Assembly (NCBI RefSeq): GCF_900603025.1
Contig: NZ_LR026975.1
Span: forward strand, 2,666,001-2,730,000
Length of the DNA: 64,000 bases
Source: Mycolicibacterium hassiacum DSM 44199
GTDB taxonomy: Bacteria; Actinomycetota; Actinomycetes; Mycobacteriales; Mycobacteriaceae
Direction: 5' to 3'
Shown: piece by piece, positions 51,744 to 59,962 of the stretch
Layout of the letters: every line of letters begins with the position of its first letter
Position numbering within the stretch: the stretch's first letter is position 1
The notes under the pieces: generated by a model
Databases searched by the model: none
What the model was told of the DNA's origin: nothing
Seen by the model: only the letters and a program-made list of their open reading frames with translations
Program-made: the position numbers and the translations under genes

Positions 51744-52919
51744 TCAGCGCCGCGGCAGCCCGAGCACCTGGGTGGCGATGATGTTGCGCTGGATCTCCGA
51801 GGTGCCGCCGGCAATGGTGCCGCCGAAGCTGCGGGCGTACCGCTCGAACCAGCTGGCGAAGTAGTGGTCGAGGTTCATGTGCTCGTACGGCCCGGTCATC
51901 GTCGGATGGATCAGGCCGTCGGCGCCCGCGGCGGTCAGGGCGTTCTCCATGGCGTTGCGTTCGGCCTCCGAACCGAACAGTTTGAGCACCGACACCGAGG
52001 CGGTGTCCGCCTCACCACGGGCGGCGCGGGCCAGCGCCGCCGAGCCCATCGCGCGCAACGCCTGGTAGTCCATGATCGTGGTGGCGAACTGGTCGCGTTC
52101 CAGTTCGGTGCGCGGCGTGAAATCGGTGATCATGTTGTGGATCCGGTCGGCGAACCCGAGCCACATCATCGTGCGTTCGTGGCCGAGCGACCCGTTGGCC
52201 ACCTTCCAGCCCTCGTTGAGCGGGCCGACCAGGTTCTCCGCCGGCACCTTCGCGTCGGTGAAGAACACCTCGTTGAAGTCCAGATTGTCCGGACCGCACA
52301 TGTCGGCGAACGGCCGGCACACCACCCCCGGGGTGTCGGTGGGGATGATCAGCGCGCTGATGCCCTTGTGTTTCGGCGCGTCCGGGTCGGTGCGCACGAA
52401 CGCGAGCAGAAAGTCGGCGTCGTGTGCGCCGGAGGTCCACACCTTCTGCCCGTTGACCACGAAGTGATCGCCCCGCAGTTCGGCACGGGTCCGCAACGAG
52501 GCCAGGTCGGATCCGGCGCTGGGCTCGCTCATGCCCAGCGACGCGGTCATCTCGGCCTTGAGCACCGGCACCGCCCAGCGATGCTTCTGCTCCTCGGTTC
52601 CGAACGAAAGCAGCGACGCTGCAACGATGTTGACACCCTGCGGGTTGAAGCTGTGGTAGATGCGGCGGCGGCACAACTCCTCGAGGTGGACGAACTGCTG
52701 CAGCACCGTCGCGTTGCGCCCGCCGAACTCCGGTGGCTGCGCCGGCAGCAGCCAACCGTTGTCGAACAGCAGCCGCTGCCAGTCGCGGGCCCACTGCGGC
52801 ATGTGCGACACCGACCTCGGCCGTTCCAGGGTGGCGGCCTCGGGCGGCAGATGTTCGTCGAGGAAGGCGCGGAACTCCGCGCGGAACTGCTCGACGTCAG
52901 GATCGAATGTCAGCTTCAT
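51744..52919 (-). CDS. Acyl-CoA dehydrogenase, large subunit of a pair
   Basis: 391 residues from ATG 52919. The fold's landmarks are visible: N-terminal helical part, ASLGMSEPSAGSDLASLRTRAELRGDHFVVNGQKVWTSGAHDADF (flavin-binding loop), and the late GGTSEIQRNIIATQVLGLPRR. It oxidises an acyl-CoA to the 2-enoyl-CoA with FAD. It overlaps the preceding dehydrogenase gene by 4 bases (ATGA). In steroid-degrading actinobacteria such adjacent pairs form alpha2-beta2 enzymes (ChsE type) for bulky side-chain CoA esters; that assembly is likely but inferred. Confidence 0.92.
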   Translation of the reverse strand: MKLTFDPDVEQFRAEFRAFLDEHLPPEAATLERPRSVSHMPQWARDWQRLLFDNGWLLPAQPPEFGGRNATVLQQFVHLEELCRRRIYHSFNPQGVNIVAASLLSFGTEEQKHRWAVPVLKAEMTASLGMSEPSAGSDLASLRTRAELRGDHFVVNGQKVWTSGAHDADFLLAFVRTDPDAPKHKGISALIIPTDTPGVVCRPFADMCGPDNLDFNEVFFTDAKVPAENLVGPLNEGWKVANGSLGHERTMMWLGFADRIHNMITDFTPRTELERDQFATTIMDYQALRAMGSAALARAARGEADTASVSVLKLFGSEAERNAMENALTAAGADGLIHPTMTGPYEHMNLDHYFASWFERYARSFGGTIAGGTSEIQRNIIATQVLGLPRR

Positions 52920-53941
52920 AGGAATTCCCGGTACTCCTCGGCGATGACCGCGCGATGCTCGGCAGCACCACCCAGCATGTGCTCGCCGGCCTTGGCGCGT
53001 TTGAGCGCGAACTGCAGATCGTTCTCCCAGGTGAACCCCATGGCGCCGAACAACTGCACACCGTGGCGGAACACCAGCGCCTGGCACTCCCCCGCCGACG
53101 CCTTGGCCATCGCGGCCGCCAACCGGCGCCGCGGATCGTCCTCGGCGATGGTCAACGCCGCGAAATAGGACAGGGCGCGGGCCCGTTCGATCGCGACGTG
53201 CATGTCGACGGCCTTGTGCTGCACGGCCTGGAACGAACCGATCGGCACCCCGAACTGGTGGCGTTGTTTGACGTGCTCGAGCACCAGGTCGAGGATGCGC
53301 TGGCAGGCGCCGACCATGTGGATCGCCATGCCCGTCAGCGCCACGTGGCGGGCACGCTCCACATACGCGTCGACGCGGCCTGCGCTGCCGGCGACCGATA
53401 TCCGCGCGGAATCCGGCACCGAAACCCCGGCGAAGGTCACCTCGGCGACGTGCAGAACGGGATCGAACACCGAGTACCGCCGGGCGGCCACCTGGCCGGC
53501 GTCGACGATGAACACCCCGGCGTCGGTGACCACCGCCAGACGCTCGGCCCGATCGCCGTCGAGCACGTGGCGTGCCGTGCCGCTGAGCACCCACCCGTCG
53601 GGGTCACGGCGGGCGGACACTCCCTCGTACACCGCCGCGCCGGCCTGCTGCGGGTCGTAGCGGTCGCCGGCCAGCGGCGCGAACTGCGTCAGCGTCGCCA
53701 GAAACGGCGTCGGATCGGTGGCGCGGCCGAGTTCCTCGAGCACGATCGCCAGCTCGACGGCGTTGTCCGGGTCGGCCAACTCGGTCCATCCCGCCTCGAC
53801 GTAGGTCTTCCACAGCGGGGTCGGGTCGGCTTCCGGATCCTCGGCGATGCTGCGCACCAGCGTCGGCGGACACTGTTTGGCCACGGCGTCGCGGACCGTC
53901 TCCTGCCACAGTCGCTGATCGGCATCGAACTCCAGTAACAC
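52916..53941 (-). CDS. Acyl-CoA dehydrogenase, small subunit of a pair
   Basis: 341 residues when started at GTG 53941, which has GGAGG 5 bases upstream; an ATG at 53980 is open but lies inside an operator palindrome. It opens MLLEFDADQRLWQETVRDAV. Motifs: QRHQFGVPIGSFQAVQHKAVDMHVAIERAR and QLFGAMGFTWENDLQFALKRAK. It is shorter and more divergent in the flavin-loop region than its partner, as expected for one half of a heteromeric enzyme. First gene of the leftward unit from the regulatory region at 53942-54202. Confidence 0.9.
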   Translation of the reverse strand: MLLEFDADQRLWQETVRDAVAKQCPPTLVRSIAEDPEADPTPLWKTYVEAGWTELADPDNAVELAIVLEELGRATDPTPFLATLTQFAPLAGDRYDPQQAGAAVYEGVSARRDPDGWVLSGTARHVLDGDRAERLAVVTDAGVFIVDAGQVAARRYSVFDPVLHVAEVTFAGVSVPDSARISVAGSAGRVDAYVERARHVALTGMAIHMVGACQRILDLVLEHVKQRHQFGVPIGSFQAVQHKAVDMHVAIERARALSYFAALTIAEDDPRRRLAAAMAKASAGECQALVFRHGVQLFGAMGFTWENDLQFALKRAKAGEHMLGGAAEHRAVIAEEYREFL

Positions 53942-53969
53942 CAGATCCTCCGGGGGTCGTCGGTAGCTG

Positions 53970-54108
53970 GAGAATAACATTCTCGTACATGGCTGTAATT
54001 GTTCTCGGTATCGGACTACGCGGTTCCCCCGGCGCCGGCCCGACCGCGCTCCGGGGCCGCCCGGCGACCTGCGAGAAATCTCGCCGACTTATCGAGAACT
54101 AGATTCTT
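53970..54108. promoter_or_regulatory. Divergent control region with three palindromes
   Basis: GAGAATAACATTCTC (53970-53984) is a perfect 6-3-6 palindrome 29 bases before the dehydrogenase start. GAGAACTAGATTCTT (54094-54108) has the same layout and nearly the same arms. GCGAGAAATCTCGC (54071-54084) is a perfect 6-2-6 palindrome. They share GAGAA/TTCTC arms and lie between the leftward dehydrogenases and the rightward amidohydrolases, so one regulator, probably TetR-type, could govern both. Further right, CTTTACA at 54126-54132 is the complement of TGTAAAG seen in the P450 and aldehyde dehydrogenase leaders. Confidence 0.65.
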
Positions 54109-54202
54109 GCGATTGAAGAACAACGCTTTACACTGATAACCATCCGGCGCCTCGCGCGGGCGTGGGTTCGCGCGCCGCCGTCGGGATCGGAGGACAGCCT
54201 TG

Positions 54203-55288
54203 GTGATGCAACACCCGGACGGGACCCGGACCCCCGTCATCGACGCGAGCGTGCACATCTTCAGCAAGTCCAACAAGGACCTGCGCAGCTTCCTCCGCGA
54301 GCCGTTCAAGAGCCGCGGGTTCCCCGATTACGAGATGGACTGGTACGGCGCCCCCGGCGGCGAGTACGCCCCCGGCACCGACGCCGACGGTCGCTATCCG
54401 GGCTCCGATCCGGAGTTTGTCGGATCCCAACTCTTCGAGGAACGCGGCGTGGACGTCGCGATCCTGCACCCGATGACGCGCGGGATCATGCCCGACCGCC
54501 ATCTGGGCACCGCGATCGCCGCGGCGCACAACGAGATGATGGTGACCCGCTGGCTGGACAACAACTCCTATGCCGACCGGTTCCGCGGCACCATCCGGGT
54601 CAATCCCGACGACGTCGCCGGCGCCCTGCGCGAGATCCGCAAGTACGCCGACCACCCACGGGTGGTGCAGATCGGGATCCCGCTGCAGTCCCGCGAACTG
54701 TACGGCAAGCCGCAGTACTGGCCGATCTGGGAGGCCGCGGTCGAGACCGGGCTGCCGGTCGCGGTGCACATCGAAGTGGGCGCAGGTGTGCAGTTCGCTC
54801 CCACGCCCTCGGGCGTGCCCCGCACGTACGAGAACTACGTCGGGTTCATGGCGCTCAACTACATCTACCACCTGATGAACCTCATCGTGGAGGGCGTGTT
54901 CGAGCGGCTGCCCGATCTGAAGTTCGTCTGGGCCGACGGCGCGGCCGACCTGCTGACCCCGTTCATCTGGCGGATGGACTGCTTCGGCCGCCCCCACCTC
55001 GAGCAGACGCCCTGGGCGCCGCGCATCCCCAGTGACTACCTGCCGGGCCACACCTACTTCGTCCAGGGGGTGTTCGACGGACCGGGTGACGTCGACTACG
55101 CCGGCGAATGGTTCGGCTTCACCGGCAAGGACAAGATGGTGATGTACGGGTCGAGCTACCCGCACTGGCAGCTCAACGACCTGCGCGTCCCGTCGTCCTA
55201 CTCCGAGGAACAGCGCGACCGGCTCTGCTGGCGCAACGCCGCGGAGCTCTACGGCATAGACGTGGCGGCCGAAGTCGGCGCACAGTGA
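54203..55288 (+). CDS. Amidohydrolase-2-family protein lacking key metal ligands
   Basis: 361 residues from GTG 54203; TTG 54200 and ATG 54206 are equally in frame, and GGAGG at 54189-54193 best fits the GTG. It resembles the ACMSD/gamma-resorcylate decarboxylase group: VIDASVHIFSK at the first strand, LPVAVHIEVG, LKFVWADGAADLL and YGSSYPHWQ. The neighbour has DSDVH and SSDYPHW at the same places, so this protein has lost both aspartates that normally bind or activate the metal. It may be a non-catalytic partner of the next gene. Same operon, 28-bp gap. Confidence 0.85.
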   Translation: MMQHPDGTRTPVIDASVHIFSKSNKDLRSFLREPFKSRGFPDYEMDWYGAPGGEYAPGTDADGRYPGSDPEFVGSQLFEERGVDVAILHPMTRGIMPDRHLGTAIAAAHNEMMVTRWLDNNSYADRFRGTIRVNPDDVAGALREIRKYADHPRVVQIGIPLQSRELYGKPQYWPIWEAAVETGLPVAVHIEVGAGVQFAPTPSGVPRTYENYVGFMALNYIYHLMNLIVEGVFERLPDLKFVWADGAADLLTPFIWRMDCFGRPHLEQTPWAPRIPSDYLPGHTYFVQGVFDGPGDVDYAGEWFGFTGKDKMVMYGSSYPHWQLNDLRVPSSYSEEQRDRLCWRNAAELYGIDVAAEVGAQ

Positions 55289-55316
55289 GAAAAGACCTGC
55301 GATCAGGGAGGCCACG

Positions 55317-56459
55317 ATGACGGTGACAGTGAACGAGCGGAAGCCGGCCGCCGAACGCATTGCGGTGCGTTGCGTCGACTCCGACGTGCACCCGGTTCCC
55401 AAGAGCGGGGTGCTGGCGCAGTACATCCCCGAGCCGTGGCGCAGCAAGTACTTCCTGCCGCGCAAGATCGGCGAGCAGATCTACTACGACGCGCCCGACT
55501 ACGCGCACGCCTATGCCATGCGGGTGGACACCTTCCCGCCCGACGGCGAGTTCGCCGGCAGCGACCCGGATCTGATGTTCAAACAGCTGATCATGGAGGC
55601 CGGCGCCGATATCGCGATCCTGGAGCCGGCGGCCTATCCGGCCCGGTTCCCGGAGGTCAACCACGCGATCAACGTCGCGCTCAACGAGTGGCAGGCCAAC
55701 CACTGGTTGGACAGCCACAACAACTGGCACGAGCGCTGGCGCGGATCGATCTGCGTGGCGATCGAGTCTCCCCACGACGCCGCCCGCGAGATCGAGCGCT
55801 GGGCCGGCCACCCCTACATGGCGCAGATCCTGATCAAGGCCGAACCGCGGCCGGCGTGGGGTGACCCGAAGTACAACCCGATCTGGGAGGCCGCGACCAA
55901 GCACAATCTGACGGTCAGCTGCCATCTGTCCCGCAGCCACCACGAAGAGCTGCCCATCCCGCCGGTCGGATTCCCCAGCTACAACCACGATTTCATGGTC
56001 ACCTACTCGCTGTTGGCCGTGAACCAGGTGATGAGCCTGATCTTCGACGGGGTGTTCGACCGGTACCCGACCCTGCGGATCGTCCTGGTGGAGCACGCCT
56101 TCAACTGGATCCTGCCGTTGATGTGGCGGATGGACGCCATCTACGAGGCGCGCAAGTCGTGGGTCGACATCAAGCGCAAACCGTCCGAATACGTCAAGGA
56201 ACACATCAAGTTCACCACTCAGCCGCTGGACTACCCCGAGGACAAGACCGAATTGATGCGGGCCTTCGAGTGGATGGAGTGCGAGAAAATCCTGCTCTAC
56301 AGCAGCGACTACCCGCACTGGACGTTCGACGATCCCCGGTGGCTGGTCAAGCACCTGCCCGAACACGCCCGCGAGGCGGTGATGTTCCGCAACGGCATCG
56401 AGACCTACCACCTGCCGGAGACCGTGCCGGTGCTCGAGGGACAGACACGGGTGTTCTGA
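55317..56459 (+). CDS. Amidohydrolase-2-family enzyme (hydrolase or decarboxylase)
   Basis: 380 residues, with AGGGAGG before ATG 55317. The metal-site residues are complete: CVDSDVHPVPK, the His in LTVSCHLSRSHHEE, VLVEHAFNW and the Asp in YSSDYPHWTFDD. Such enzymes hydrolyse C-C or amide bonds or decarboxylate ring compounds using one metal ion. Paralogous to the preceding gene. In mycobacteria these pairs occur with acyl-CoA dehydrogenases in terpenoid- or aromatic-degradation clusters; the substrate here is unknown. The Rieske gene follows after 4 bp. Confidence 0.9.
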   Translation: MTVTVNERKPAAERIAVRCVDSDVHPVPKSGVLAQYIPEPWRSKYFLPRKIGEQIYYDAPDYAHAYAMRVDTFPPDGEFAGSDPDLMFKQLIMEAGADIAILEPAAYPARFPEVNHAINVALNEWQANHWLDSHNNWHERWRGSICVAIESPHDAAREIERWAGHPYMAQILIKAEPRPAWGDPKYNPIWEAATKHNLTVSCHLSRSHHEELPIPPVGFPSYNHDFMVTYSLLAVNQVMSLIFDGVFDRYPTLRIVLVEHAFNWILPLMWRMDAIYEARKSWVDIKRKPSEYVKEHIKFTTQPLDYPEDKTELMRAFEWMECEKILLYSSDYPHWTFDDPRWLVKHLPEHAREAVMFRNGIETYHLPETVPVLEGQTRVF

Positions 56460-56463
56460 GGAC

Positions 56464-56868
56464 ATGAGCGAACAGAAGCGATTGGCGGACGGCCAGAAGA
56501 GGCTGGCCCAGGGCCGCGAGCACGTCGTCGCCACCGTCGACGAGATCCCGCCGGGCACTCACAAGCTGGTGCCGATCGGCCGCCACGGCGTCGGGGTCTA
56601 CAACGTCAACGGCAAGTTCTATGCGATCGCCAACTACTGTCCGCACGAAGGGGGTCCGCTGTGCTCCGGCCGCCCCCGCGGCCGCACGGTCGTCGACGAG
56701 AGCGTGCCGGGCGACGCGGTGATGGTCCGCGACATGGAATACATCTACTGCCCGTGGCACCAGTGGGGGTTCGAGTTGGCCACCGGAACCACCGCGGTGA
56801 AACCGGAGTGGAGCATCCGAACCTACCCGGTACGGGTGGTCGGCAACCAGGTGCTGGTTCAGGCATGA
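56464..56868 (+). CDS. Rieske [2Fe-2S] ferredoxin-like protein
   Basis: 134 residues. Two cluster-binding boxes are clear: CPHEGGPL and CPWHQWGF, 43 residues apart, longer than in most simple Rieske ferredoxins because of the inserted GRPRGRTVVDESVPGDAVMVRDMEY. It would carry electrons or act as the soluble Rieske half of an oxygenase; no catalytic oxygenase subunit lies beside it. It is in operon with the amidohydrolases and overlaps or nearly touches the next hydrolase gene. Confidence 0.9.
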   Translation: MSEQKRLADGQKRLAQGREHVVATVDEIPPGTHKLVPIGRHGVGVYNVNGKFYAIANYCPHEGGPLCSGRPRGRTVVDESVPGDAVMVRDMEYIYCPWHQWGFELATGTTAVKPEWSIRTYPVRVVGNQVLVQA

Positions 56869-56921
56869 CCCGCCGACGTCGTCCGGGTGCCAGGGATCGG
56901 GCACCCGAGAGAGGTGATGCG

Positions 56922-57830
56922 GTGAGCGCGCCGACGAAGCTGGGGCCGACGCTCAAGCGCGGCGAGAAGGTCTTCGAATACCGCGGCGGCCGAGTGGTAT
57001 ACGAAATCCTCGGCAAAGAAGGCGATTTCATCGCTCTCACGCCGGGCGGACGGTTCAGCAAGGACATCGAGGGACTGTGTCCGCTGGCCCGCGAACTGGT
57101 CAAGGGCGGCTATCGGGTGCTGCTGTGGGACCGGCCTAACTGCGGCAAGTCCGATGTGCAGTTCTACGGCCAGAGCGAATCGCATATGCGGGCCGAGACC
57201 CTGCACGCGCTGATCACCGGTCTGGACATCGGGCCGTGCATCATCGCGGGCGGCTCCGGCGGCGCGCGTGATTCGATGCTCACCACCATGCTGTATCCGG
57301 AGATCGTCCGGAAGCTCGTGGTGTGGAACATCGTCGGCGGCGTCTACGGCTCGTTCGTGCTGGGCTCCTACTACATCATCCCGAGCATCCTCGCCGTCCG
57401 CGGTGCCGGCATGAGGGGCGTGATCGCCGTCGACGAGTGGCAGCAGCGCATCGCCGAGAACCCCGCCAACCGGGAGCGGTTCCTGTCGATGGACCCCGAC
57501 GAGTTCCTCAAGGTGATGCTGCGCTGGCTCAACGCCTTCGTTCCGAAGCCGGGGCAGACGATCCCGGGTGTCGAGGACGAGATGTTCGACAACATCAAGG
57601 TGCCCACGCTGATCATCCGCGGCGGCGAGAACGACCTCGACCACCCCAAGCGCACGTCGCTGGAGGTGCACTGCCTGATCAAGGGCTCCACGCTGATCGA
57701 CCCACCCTGGCCGGAGGACGCCTGGGAACGCGCCGGCGAGGCCCGTGCCCAGGGAAAAGTCAAGCGGTTCAACATGTTCGACACCTGGGTGCAGGCCGCA
57801 CCGGCGATCCTGGATTTCCTGGCCGACTAG
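56922..57830 (+). CDS. Alpha/beta hydrolase
   Basis: 302 residues from GTG 56922, with GAGAGGTGAT upstream; an ATG at 56865 overlapping the Rieske stop (ATGA) would add 19 residues and cannot be excluded. Fold landmarks: LTPGGR (oxyanion area), VLLWDRPNCGKSD, the nucleophile in AGGSGGARDS, and VPTLIIRGGENDLDHPKR holding the acid. It resembles meta-cleavage and ester hydrolases. It ends the first rightward operon; the next gene converges 4 bp later. Confidence 0.85.
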   Translation: MSAPTKLGPTLKRGEKVFEYRGGRVVYEILGKEGDFIALTPGGRFSKDIEGLCPLARELVKGGYRVLLWDRPNCGKSDVQFYGQSESHMRAETLHALITGLDIGPCIIAGGSGGARDSMLTTMLYPEIVRKLVVWNIVGGVYGSFVLGSYYIIPSILAVRGAGMRGVIAVDEWQQRIAENPANRERFLSMDPDEFLKVMLRWLNAFVPKPGQTIPGVEDEMFDNIKVPTLIIRGGENDLDHPKRTSLEVHCLIKGSTLIDPPWPEDAWERAGEARAQGKVKRFNMFDTWVQAAPAILDFLAD

Positions 57831-57834
57831 AGGA

Positions 57835-58317
57835 TCAGGTCGTGTGGATGTGCACCTCACAGTTCAGCGACGCTTCCAGCGCGGTGTGGATGCGGCTCTC
57901 CGGCACCCGCTGCAGATCCTCGCGGCGCAGCGTCACGTGCACCACGTCCCAGCCGTCGTCCCCGGGGATGCGCTCGATCTGTCCGGTGAGGCCGAAGCCG
58001 GCCAGCACGCCGAGCGCGTCGTCGTCGGTGCCGCGGCTGATGAAGGTCACCACGCCCGGCACCGGTTCGGTCCCGAACGCGTCACGGCACAGCGCCAGCG
58101 CGGTGCTCTGCAGCCCGCCGGCGTCGTCGCCGGTCATCAGCAACTCCACCTCGCGCCGCGCCGGGGGCAGCTCGGCGAGATGGGCGAGATTGTCCTCGAC
58201 CAGTTCGAAGCCGGCCGCGCCCGCCGACTCGCGAAGGCGTGCGATGCCGGCGGCTAACTCCTCGCGGGTCAGCTCACCCGACGGGTCGACGCTGATACGC
58301 ACCACCGCAGTCCTCAT
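57835..58317 (-). CDS. Conserved hypothetical protein
   Basis: 160 residues from ATG 58317. I do not recognise the family. It opens MRTAVVRISVDPSGELT, is predicted soluble, mixed alpha/beta, with no signal peptide or membrane segment; a possible pattern is VVHVTLRREDLQRVPESRIHTALEASLNCEVHIHTT at the end. It is the only minus-strand gene in this catabolic region, divergent from the NuoF-like gene by 36 bp, so it may share control with that operon. Confidence 0.7.
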   Translation of the reverse strand: MRTAVVRISVDPSGELTREELAAGIARLRESAGAAGFELVEDNLAHLAELPPARREVELLMTGDDAGGLQSTALALCRDAFGTEPVPGVVTFISRGTDDDALGVLAGFGLTGQIERIPGDDGWDVVHVTLRREDLQRVPESRIHTALEASLNCEVHIHTT

Positions 58318-58353
58318 GTCCGTCAGCCTATCCGCGGGCAGAAAGGGGGCCTC

Positions 58354-59658
58354 ATGACCTCCACCGCAACCGAACTCGTCGTCACGGCGTGGCCGAGCTG
58401 CGCACCGCGCCTGCTGCGGCCCGGCCTGCGAACGGTCGAGGATTACGCCGACTACACCCGCGACGGCGGTTACCGACCGCTCGACGACCCGGACGCGCTG
58501 CTCGATCAGGTGGACTCGTCCGGTCTGCTCGGTCGTGGCGGTGCGGCGTTTCCCTTCGGCCGCAAGGCACGCACGGTCCGCGATGCCGCCCGGCGCGGCG
58601 CACAGACCGTCGTGGTCGCCAACGGCGAGGAGGGCGAGCCGGCGTCGGTGAAGGACCGCTGGCTGCTGCGCCACCGCCCGCATCTGGTACTCGACGGGCT
58701 GCGGTTGGCCGCTGCGCTGGTCGGTGCGCGACAGGCCTACGTGTACGTGTCCGACGAGCAGGCCGCTGCGGCGGTGAACACCGCGCTGACCCAACTGGAT
58801 CCGGCGGTGCTCGGCGATGTCGGGGTGCAGCTGGTCACCGTCGACGCCGGGTACGTCGCCGGTGAGGAGACCGCCGCGGTGCGGCGCATCAACGGCGGGC
58901 CGGCCAAGCCGACCGACAAGCCGCCGCGGCCCTACGAATCCGGTGTCGCCGGGCTGCCGACCATGGTGAGCAATGTCGAGACGCTGGCCCACCTGCCGTA
59001 CATCCAGCGGCACGGCGCGGACGGCTTCCGCGCCGTCGGCACCGCGAGCTCGCCCGGGACCTTCCTGGCCACCGTCACCGGAGCCGGACGGCCCCCGGTG
59101 CTCTACGAACTCCCCTACGGCACAGCGTTTTCCGACCTGCTGGCCCGGCACGGGGTGCACCCCGGCGAGGTGCGCGGAGTGCTGATGGGCGGCTACTTCG
59201 CGGGCCTGGTCAACACCGACATCCTCACCGCGACGCTCGACCACGACGCGATCGGCCGGCTGGGCAGCGCGCTGGGCTGCGGTGCGATGTCGATCCTCAC
59301 CGACGACTGCCCGGTCGCGGTGGCGGCGGCGGTGCTGGAGTACTTCGACCGGGAGAACGCCGGGCAGTGCGGGTCCTGCTTCAACGGAACCGCCGCGATG
59401 TCCGCGGTGGCCTCGGCCCTGCGCGACGGGGTGGCCACCCAGGAGGATGTGGACCGGCTGCAGCGCTGGTCGGAGGTGCTGCGCGGCCGGGGCGCCTGCG
59501 GAACCCTCGACGGCGCCACCAACGTCGCGGGCAGCCTGCTGCGGCAGTTCCCCGACCTGGTCGCCCGTCATCTGGCCAATGACTGCCCGTCCTGCGCCGC
59601 CGGTGCCTACCGCGCCCGGCGACCCTACGAAGTGGAGGCGGTGGCTCACCATGAGTGA
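58354..59658 (+). CDS. NuoF-like NADH:ferredoxin oxidoreductase flavoprotein
   Basis: 434 residues, AAAGGGGG before ATG 58354. It shows the NADH/FMN fold of the complex I 51-kDa subunit: GLLGRGGAAFPFGRKA, ANGEEGEPASVKDRWLL, AGYVAGEETA and a C-terminal 4Fe-4S site QCGSCFNGT with a distal Cys near ACGTLDGA. It lacks complex I partners here. With the ferredoxin directly downstream (8-base overlap) it would move electrons from NADH to ferredoxin, serving a P450 or another oxygenase. A stand-alone NuoF-ferredoxin pair is unusual as a P450 reductase. Confidence 0.88.
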   Translation: MTSTATELVVTAWPSCAPRLLRPGLRTVEDYADYTRDGGYRPLDDPDALLDQVDSSGLLGRGGAAFPFGRKARTVRDAARRGAQTVVVANGEEGEPASVKDRWLLRHRPHLVLDGLRLAAALVGARQAYVYVSDEQAAAAVNTALTQLDPAVLGDVGVQLVTVDAGYVAGEETAAVRRINGGPAKPTDKPPRPYESGVAGLPTMVSNVETLAHLPYIQRHGADGFRAVGTASSPGTFLATVTGAGRPPVLYELPYGTAFSDLLARHGVHPGEVRGVLMGGYFAGLVNTDILTATLDHDAIGRLGSALGCGAMSILTDDCPVAVAAAVLEYFDRENAGQCGSCFNGTAAMSAVASALRDGVATQEDVDRLQRWSEVLRGRGACGTLDGATNVAGSLLRQFPDLVARHLANDCPSCAAGAYRARRPYEVEAVAHHE

Positions 59659-59962
59659 CGGTCTGCGGATTCGGCTGGACCGGACCCTGTGCGACGGCTT
59701 CGGCATCTGCGCCAAGCACGCACCGGAGTACTTCTCGCTCGACGACTGGGGTTACGCGTCGCTGATCGGCGACGGCACCGTCGCCGAGAAGGACCGCGAC
59801 GCGGTGATGCGCGCCCTGCTCGACTGCCCGGTCCACGCGATCATCGCGGTGGGTACCAGCCGTCCGTCCGACGACGGCACCGCCCACCCCGACGCCCGGC
59901 CGGAGGCCACCGAACCCGAACCCCGCAACGACAGCGACGCCGTCGCGGAGTTCGTCCGGTGA
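59651..59962 (+). CDS. Ferredoxin with acidic C-terminal tail
   Basis: 103 residues from ATG 59651, inside the end of the NuoF-like gene. The cluster ligands read CDGFGIC and a distal DCPVHAI, the 3Fe-4S-type spacing of P450 ferredoxins. The last 35 residues are a disordered acidic/proline tail (RPSDDGTAHPDARPEATEPEP). It overlaps the next gene at GTGA. Its natural reductant is very likely the NuoF-like protein. Confidence 0.88.
   Translation: MSDGLRIRLDRTLCDGFGICAKHAPEYFSLDDWGYASLIGDGTVAEKDRDAVMRALLDCPVHAIIAVGTSRPSDDGTAHPDARPEATEPEPRNDSDAVAEFVR

Noticed and set aside
53942..53980. ATG 53980 as the start of the small acyl-CoA dehydrogenase subunit
   Set aside because: It lies inside the GAGAAT-n3-ATTCTC palindrome and lacks a ribosome site, whereas GTG 53941 has GGAGG at ideal distance and gives the usual family N-terminus.
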